Positions 57,701 to 64,000 of a stretch of 64,000 nt of DNA are shown here, piece after piece. Made by a program: the position numbers and the translations under genes. Source of the DNA: Melampsora larici-populina 98AG31 (lineage: Eukaryota > Basidiomycota > Pucciniomycetes > Pucciniales > Melampsoraceae). How positions within the stretch are numbered: the first letter of the stretch is position 1; every line of letters starts with the position of its first letter. The DNA is taken from NCBI RefSeq assembly GCF_000204055.1, contig NW_006768853.1:20177-84176 (forward strand), read 5' to 3'. A model generated the notes under the pieces. The model worked only from the letters and a program-made list of their open reading frames with translations, was not told the DNA's origin and made no database searches.

Positions 57701-58328
57701 AGAGGGCGGAAGATCTTGAGGCAAATCGATTTTGAACTCAAAATCACCCGAGGCCAATGGTGCCCATGCTAAAACACCTGCCGCAGACGCGTTTGAAGTC
57801 TGGGACGCGCCAGATTTGGATTCGGGGATAGATTTGCTCAAGTCCAGATTTGATGAGTCTTTGAATGGCGCACTAGACGATCTAGAATGAGGAGACTCGC
57901 TAGAAGTTGAAGCTGCGGCTTTCTTATGCTTGGATTTGGGAGCAGGTTCGTCTTGGATTCGGGCCGTGTTAGGCGAGCTCCAGAGGACAACCGGCTTAGA
58001 GTTGATTGTATCGGTATGACGGGAGATACCATGATTGGTATTGACGATGAGACCTTTGGGAGAAGGAATAGATTCGATTTTTTGTAATTCGATGTGAAGA
58101 TAGGCAGCGTAAATGCCTTTAGAGCCAGGCCGAACCTCTACAGTGCCGGCTAGATGAGGAGCTGGACGATCGTGATTAGGATCAGCTGGAATCGAAGGAT
58201 AGCCTTGAACAAAGTTCTTATGAGGAGGTGGACGGATCAAGCTGGAAGAAGATAATCAAGTGAGTGTCAGTCAAGCGTGTTATGATGAAATTGAAAGAGA
58301 GATTCACTGACACTTTTGCATTGGACAT
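54777..58328 (-). CDS. arrestin-like protein (LDB19/ART1-type)
   Basis: A probable adaptor that links membrane permeases to a Rsp5-type ubiquitin ligase for endocytosis. Four exons (58328-58312, 58241-56958, 56875-55710, 55648-54777) join in phases 2, 2 and 1 to give 1112 residues. The tiny first exon MSNAKV leads into LIRPPPHKNFVQGYPSIPAD, then PHLAGTVEVRPGSKGIYAAY and LHIELQKIESI, an arrestin N-like fold with a long Ser/Lys-rich insert. The second arrestin lobe holds SGDFEFKIDLPQDLPPSL, ISYVLQATLCA, RRTIALGPGDDITAHIKLES and VNTAQYLSIHYLMHVRAVLE. The C-terminal half is disordered: Pro/Ser/His-rich with an imperfect HHTLSPSHR repeat and a coiled-coil-like REAYLKAVAQREAYL segment. I did not find a clear PPxY ligase motif except for PPPPLGAYQ. 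Family assignment is by fold pattern, so LDB19 is a suggestion. Confidence 0.75.
55300..55560 (-). repeat. tandem Ser/Pro/His repeat inside the arrestin gene
   Basis: The coding strand repeats units of about 9-12 codons around HHT.SPSHRHTLSPSP. Copies differ by substitutions, so this is a decayed minisatellite within coding sequence. Confidence 0.6.
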
Positions 58329-58691
58329 GATGAAGATGAGATTGTAAAAGATGGAGAGTGAGTGAATATGAAGCGAGCGAGTATCGATTGTGGATTATCG
58401 GTTGGAATCTTGATAAAGGTGATGTCAAAGTTTTAAAGTTTGATAAAAGGTCAAAGCTGCATGACACTAGATAGATAGCTCTTTACCAAAATGTGTTATG
58501 CTGTAGTTGAATTGGAATAGTGAGATGAGTAAATCAATTGGATCGAGAATTGAGAAGAAAGTCATCGATCATCAACGTCATCTTCATCAACCAATCCTCA
58601 ACTATTCACTGATCAGAGTAAGTACATTCCCTTCAAATAACAGTACTATCAAAGGCTGTGCTTCTTCTTCTGCTTCGGAATAGGTTCTACA

Positions 58692-59507
58692 CACTACACC
58701 AAATGTAATCTTTACCGGGCGGTAAAGAAAACTACTGACATAGAAAAGTCCTGAGGCAACAGGAAGAGAGCTAAAAATCTGAAAAAATATATACCTTGTT
58801 CCTAGATGTTGGGGCGTCATGATGAGTATTTTTTTGTATTTTACACACAGATATTGGTTTATGTACTAACGATAAACACTGAAAATCATCAAAAACTCAC
58901 ATGTAACAATACCTGAAATATGGGTCATGAGTATGAAGACAATATTTTGTGGTCTAAAAACTCCAATAACTTTTGCAATTCTGCTCCAAATAACTCGATT
59001 TTTGGTTCATTCAAAAGCTGAACTATTCTTCTTCACACTTCATAATGTTAGTAAGGTGCTATCTAGTCATTTAAACACTCTACATATGTTCAAACAGTTC
59101 TGCATGAATAGCTCTGTAGGATCTTTTTTAGACCAGCTACAGATGTGATGTCTCAATGAAAAATGTAGAGGAAAGGCTCACCTTTTTAATGCACTTTGAA
59201 TCAAGTGATTTGATTCAGAACTGCAAAAGTTATTGATGTTTGAAGATTCCAAAATCCTATCTTCAAAGTCAAGGGCCAAATTTCAGGTATTGTTACAGGT
59301 GGGTTTTTGATGATTCTCAGCCTTTATTGTTAGTACATTAACCAATATATGTGTGTAAAATACAAAAAAATACTCGTCATGACGCCCCAACGTTTAGGAA
59401 CAAGGTGCATATTTTTTCAGATTTTTAGCTCTCTTCCTGTTGCCTCAGGACTTTTCTATGTCAGTAGTTTTCTTTACCGCCCGGTAAAGATGACATTTTG
59501 TGTAGTG
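58692..59507. mobile_element. CACTA-type MITE with about 235-bp inverted repeats
   Basis: The left arm (58692-about 58925) and right arm (about 59275-59507) are inverted copies with few mismatches. Both termini read CACTACAC inward, and the flanks carry the 3-bp duplication ACA (58689-58691 and 59508-59510), the CACTA/EnSpm pattern. Each arm holds the palindrome-rich CTTTACCGGGCGGTAAAG close to its end. The 350-base centre has no gene. The 3' ORF starting at 59349 reads out of the arm by chance. Confidence 0.82.
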
Positions 59508-59510
59508 ACA

Positions 59511-60082
59511 GGAACTGGGTTAAAAATAAGGATGCCACTATTTAACGCCCCCTCGGCGAACATCCGGCGCCCCTCGGGTTTTGACAAATACCCGCGCGGC
59601 CCGTTGATACCCGATGATTTTCAGTGCATATCTCACACCCTCAGACTCCAGGGGCTCCTTGAGGGCTCCCTAAGAGGGCACAACTTCACAGAAGCGCCCT
59701 CAAATTACCTATTTGATGCCCCTTCCATCCTTGAAGGGGCATCAAAGAACAATAAAACATTTGACAGGGCGTCAAAGCACTTTGACGCCCGGCCCGGCCC
59801 CATTCCTTCACGGCCTGTGTGTTCAATGCCTCCAATGGAAGCATTGATACACATACTCATAAGGACCCATCCCACTCTTGAAGTCTTGAAGTGTCTTTCC
59901 TCGCCTGTTTTTCATTTTTTTCTTGTGATCACCACCTCTTTCAAACCACATCAACATACTTCAATCAACCAACCCCGCAACCTCACATCACCTAATACAC
60001 CCACTACCTACCAAATCCTATTATTAACTCCGCTACAACTCACCAAATCTCCCTCGAAGTACCTCGAACCTTGTTCCACAGT
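59511..60082. other. 5' flank of the MULE transposase with hairpins
   Basis: GC-richer block (59540-59830) with two strong hairpins, then a CA/CT-rich leader up to the ATG at 60083. No gene is seen. The block may be the terminal region of the MULE, but its mirror would lie beyond the right edge. Confidence 0.4.
59712..59790. repeat. two perfect inverted repeats upstream of the MULE transposase
   Basis: TTTGATGCCCCTT (59712-59724) pairs with AAGGGGCATCAAA (59734-59746) around a 9-base loop. GGGCGTCAAAG (59767-59777) pairs with CTTTGACGCCC (59780-59790) around a 2-base loop. The stems share the G(A/C)(T/C)GCCC-type core in opposite orientation. Confidence 0.7.
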
Positions 60083-63000
60083 ATGGTACACATACCCCGG
60101 CCTCCCCCACCTACATCAAATCCCACTGTACACGTAAATCGCATCCCCAACCCTGACTCAATTCAATCGAATCAGGATCATCCAGTCCCCGCTCCAGTTC
60201 CTCCGAGCGGATATGTTCCACCCAGTGAATATCCTGGATATTCTCGTGGTCATCATCCACCACCTTCTTTTCACCCACCTCCGTCCTTCCCTCTTTCTGG
60301 CGTTCATCACCATGGTCATAACGCTCACGCTCAACATCTATTTCCACCCGGCTTGTACCCACCTCCGTCGTACCCACCTCTCTACCCATCATCGTACCCA
60401 CCATCTTCATATCCATCATCTTCTGGCATTTCGTACCCGGCCACATCCTATTCGGATTCAGGTCCAGCCAGCATGATTGCGTATGCACATGCTGGGCATC
60501 ACTTTCAATCCGATTTGAACCATACCCAACACCCTCACCACTCTCCTGCTGCTCATTTCGATCATCGTGCCTGGCAACCGTTGTACTCTCAACCGAATCC
60601 ATGTTTGTACTCAATTGATCCATATGCTTACCACCATACCACTCGTGATAAGCATATTAAGGATCATAACGCGACTCCGACTCACAAAACCAACACCAAT
60701 ACTACTACCGCTCCCCCTCATACACCTAATTCTGACGAGCCTTCCGCTACTCCTACCGAAACAACCACCTTTGCTGCGACTCCAACTACATCAACCGGAG
60801 ATTTGGAACCTAATCAACTGGAAAACGAGAACAACTTAGACCTCATTCAGTTGGCATTAGATAACCATGAAAGAGACGCCGACTGGCCTCCAATTGGTAT
60901 GTAGAAGATGATTCACCTTGCTACCTTCCGTTATCTGTACACTGATACTATACACATCATTTCCTCATCAGGAGCCACCCCTGTTCGCTTGCTTGAAGGA
61001 CCTAGAACTGGAAAGGAGTTTATTGAGATGGAAAACGGATTGATGTACCTTAAAGCTGTCGCCCGATATCAAGGATACGCTGTCGCCATCAAAAGTCATA
61101 AAACCTTCAACCAACAGACCATCCGCCTTTATCTACGATGTTCTCTGGGTCACAAAGTCCAATCCGTTGCTCGAATTTGGTCTTCATCTTCCAAGAAGAC
61201 GGGCTGTTCTTTTGAGGTGTCACTCAACTACCGAACTCATCTTGACCGCTGGATTGTGTGGCAAGACACTAAGAATCCAGTTAAACTCACTCACAATCAT
61301 GCTCCCTTCGAAAACCCTCACAATATGTCTATTTATTGCCGATTCAACACCGCCAATTCACAAACAATTGATGACCTTTCTTCAGCAGGCTGCCGCGCGT
61401 CGGTAATCAGGGCACTCATTGATGTAGAACCAGGATCCCAGCCCTTAGTACGGGATATTAACAATGTTCGATACCGTCGGCGGGAGACTTGGCTCAATGG
61501 TCGCACACCGGTGCAAGGATTGTTTGATTTGATTGTGGATAGTCAATGGGCACACCGCACCTTAACTGCATTGAATGGGACCCTGCTTAACCTTTTCTTC
61601 GCTAGTCCTTCTGGAATTCGTTTGGCTCGACGTTTCCCAACGGTTCTCAGTTTGGATTGCACGTACAAGACGAACCGTTTCAATCTGCCGCTTTTACACA
61701 TCGTTGGAACCACCAATACTCACCGATCATTTACCGTTGCTATGTGTTTTTTGACAAACGAAAAACAGGATCAGTATGAGTGGGCCTTGTCCCAACTCAA
61801 AGAAATCATTTTCCAGGATGAGAATCAAACCACAACCGTCAAGCTACCCGAAACTTTTGCGACCGATGCTGAACCTGCCCTCTACAATGCTATCTCTACC
61901 GTTTTCCCTGATTCAACACACATCCTTTGTGTTTGGCACATCAACATCAATGTGGCGAAGAACTGCAAGAACAAATTCTCAGAACCGGAGTGGACCGAAT
62001 TCATGAAACTATGGAATACTTTCATTGCCTCTACTTCACAAGCCAACTACGATACAAATCTCGAAGCTGTCAGCAAAATGGCCAAAGTTCACGAAGTCTT
62101 TGCTTACCTTGAAGGCACTTGGCTCAATAAGACCGATAAATTTGTGACATTATTCACCTCCAAGTCTCCTCACTTTGGGAATTCATCAACTTCACGTACA
62201 GAAGGCAGTCATTTTAGAGCGAAAAGATTTCTTGACGGGCAAAACAATGACTTTATCACCTGCTTCAATGCCTTCAAACGATTTGAAGATCATCAAACCA
62301 GCGAAATCAATGTCTTGGTCGGCATCGAGAAGACAAAGACACTCCAAGGCCTTCCTGCTTTCTTCAAAGAGTTAAACGGCGTGGTCTCACACTTCGCCCT
62401 CAAAAAAATGAAATTACAGTACGATTTATTGCCCGACGCGCTCAACAAACCATGCACTCACACGTTTAGAGGTGCTTGGGGTCTCCCATGTGCACATGAG
62501 CTCGCTGCAGCGCGAGATAACGTGGACTATCTACCAACTGACTCAATCCACATGCAGTGGAAACTCGAGATGGAACTTGCGCCGCATACACACGAAGGGC
62601 TAATTGAAGCGGCAAGAATCAAGTTTGATAACTTACTTCAGTTACCTGAACATACACTTCGTAAGATTTTTACCGAAATCGGACTCCTCGAAACTGGACT
62701 TTTCTCTCTTGTACCCATTCTGGACGCCGAAGTCAAAAGGGACAATAAAGGCCGTCCTCGAGCTATCAATGGCAAAATTAAACGGGCCGCTTCTCCTGAT
62801 ACAAGATGGAAATCGGACATGGAACTCGCTGAGGCCTCGAAACGGCCTCGTGTCAGCAAGTGCAGCCTGTGTTTGAAACCCGGTCACAACATTACCACCT
62901 GTCCGCTTCGCGCCAGTCAGACTTCTGCGCCTTCCAGGTCATCTGGAACACCATCGAATTCCAAACGAAGTGCAATTCCCAAACGTACATTGAAAATGGT

Positions 63001-64000
63001 ATTGACCGAAGAAGAAGAATTACTTGACGATTTTTATGACATGATTGAAGATAAGCCTATAGAGGACGTTGTAGACCCTGCCTCACCTGAATCTTATGAT
63101 CTTTGTGAATTTGATTCTGGCGTTTCACAAGACTCAGAAGAGGGTGAAGAATCAGAAGATCAAGAGGGGGAAGATCTATGCGAATTCTGTGACGATCCCC
63201 TTCCCGCTTTCCCTTCGAAAAAGCTTATTAGCCTGAAAGCTCTGCTCTTGGCTATCCCTAGAGTGGTCAAAGGAAACCCTTTGTCGGTCAGTGTTTTTGC
63301 GTTTGACCTTTTGAAATGTCCGCTTCTGCTCACGTTGTGTGGACTATTTTGAACAGTGGACTCAAACGGCTGAGTATTGTCAATTACATCGAGCCGAATG
63401 TAAGACTATTCCACTTGGCGTCAGCAAAGGCTGGCCTACGGTTATAGATTTTGATGGTTTGCAGAAGCAAGTACACTCGCGATTTTACAACCACTTGACA
63501 TCTAACACTTATTAATCAACTGCTACATAGCCGTATCAAGCAGCATACTCAGATATTGAGCAATATCATTAGCAAAACGGAACCATCAGTTTATTTCGAT
63601 TACTCTAAGAAACATAAAGGGAAGCGTATGGACAGCGTGACCGATCTAGGAACATTTGAGGTGGAGCAACCAGGATAGTGAGTACTCCACCCCACCCTTG
63701 AGTGTTTTCTTGGTATCTGATCTATTTGCTTGGTCCCATCAGTTATGGATATCAAGGTTATCAAGTGTTTGTAAGAACCCTGGAGGCTATCTTCATCAAT
63801 GATCCAAATTTGCCACATCACCTTGACTTTCGCAAAGCCGCACCTCTGACTCCGGAATCATTTATTCGAAAAGTCCTGATTCCTGAACTTGCTACGTGTT
63901 TAATTGCTGAGGATATGAACTTGGAACGTACGGACCCTCAAGTGAAGGAGACCTTGGAAATCAGCCGGGAATATGGTGTTGTAGTTTTTCCACTGTCTGA
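60083..64000 (+). CDS. MULE transposase with C-terminal RTC4-like domain, truncated by the window edge
   Basis: Exons 60083-60896, 60972-63286, 63357-63470, 63541-63677 and 63743-beyond 64000 join in phases 1, 0, 0 and 2. The first 270 residues are a Pro/His/Ser/Tyr-rich disordered region. A FAR1-like N-domain follows (GKEFIEMENGLMYLKAVARY). The MULE catalytic core has LSLDCTYKTNRFNLPLLHIVG (first Asp), FATDAEPALYNAI (second Asp), and SRTEGSHFRAKRF (Glu). A SWIM-like zinc finger (CTHTFRGAWGLPCAHEL) and a CCHC knuckle (CSLCLKPGHNITTC) come next, then an acidic linker. From LCEFCDDPLPAFPSKKL on, the sequence matches an RTC4-like domain: YCQLHRAE, PLGVSKGWPTVIDFDGLQ, LGTFEVEQPGYYGYQGYQVF, SREYGVVVFPLS. 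The start of this domain is in the same uninterrupted exon as the transposase. No stop is present in the exons, so the copy may be active. The end lies beyond the window. Confidence 0.85.

Noticed and set aside
59349..60137. 262-codon plus-strand ORF
   Set aside because: It begins inside the right arm of the CACTA MITE and runs through non-coding, hairpin-rich sequence; the same arm on the left gives a mirrored ORF at 58602-58820. No domain or splice logic.
1..64000. CRISPR arrays, bacterial operons or riboswitches
   Set aside because: The sequence is eukaryotic with spliceosomal introns throughout; the repeats found are transposon ends or tandem duplications, not spacer-separated arrays.

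Overview
The window looks like chromosomal DNA of a rust fungus (Basidiomycota, Pucciniales), most likely Melampsora-like. The evidence is short spliceosomal introns with GT..AG borders in nearly every gene, moderate-to-low GC, single-chain fused ATP-citrate lyase (the basidiomycete/animal arrangement), small cysteine-rich secreted proteins, and a very high load of transposons. The genus is an inference; no database search was possible. Exon joins below were worked out by hand from splice motifs and reading-frame phase. Where the phases add up exactly, this is stated.

Layout. 1-2.3 kb: the 5' part of a multi-exon minus-strand gene of unknown function that runs off the left edge; one intron has become three near-identical tandem units that each carry both splice sites. 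7.7-9.5 kb: a Ser/Asn/His-rich protein with a KEN-box-like motif. 10.6-15.3 kb: a full-length hAT DNA transposon with an 8-bp target duplication and an open multi-exon transposase. 17.7-19.2 kb: fatty acid 2-hydroxylase (SCS7/FA2H). 22.2-22.6 kb: the tiny three-exon gene for V-ATPase subunit e. 23.7-24.3 kb: a small secreted Cys-rich protein. 27.9-28.9 kb: a PIF/Harbinger-like MITE. 29.0-29.5 kb: a small unrecognised gene. 30.6-34.6 kb: ATP-citrate lyase. 35.6-43.4 kb: a local family of about 550-residue secreted proteins, two intact and one decayed, all on the minus strand. 45.6-52.0 kb: an Ngaro/PAT-type tyrosine-recombinase retrotransposon with the split-repeat order A1-ORFs-B1-A2-B2, whose pol and recombinase are broken. 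52.6 kb: a 100-N assembly gap. 54.8-58.3 kb: a large arrestin-like protein. 58.7-59.5 kb: a CACTA-type MITE with long inverted repeats. 60.1 kb to the right edge: a MULE transposase whose reading frame continues into an RTC4-like domain.

The cellular genes are a loose housekeeping set: ATP-citrate lyase makes cytosolic acetyl-CoA for lipid synthesis, SCS7/FA2H hydroxylates very-long-chain acyl groups of ceramides, Vma9 supports vacuolar acidification, and the arrestin probably recruits ubiquitin ligase to permeases. They are not an operon or cluster. The rest is accessory DNA: candidate effectors, MITEs and transposons at various stages of decay. The most unusual observations are the transposase-RTC4 fusion, the tandemly duplicated intron with zero-length-exon (recursive) splice junctions, and the secreted local gene family.
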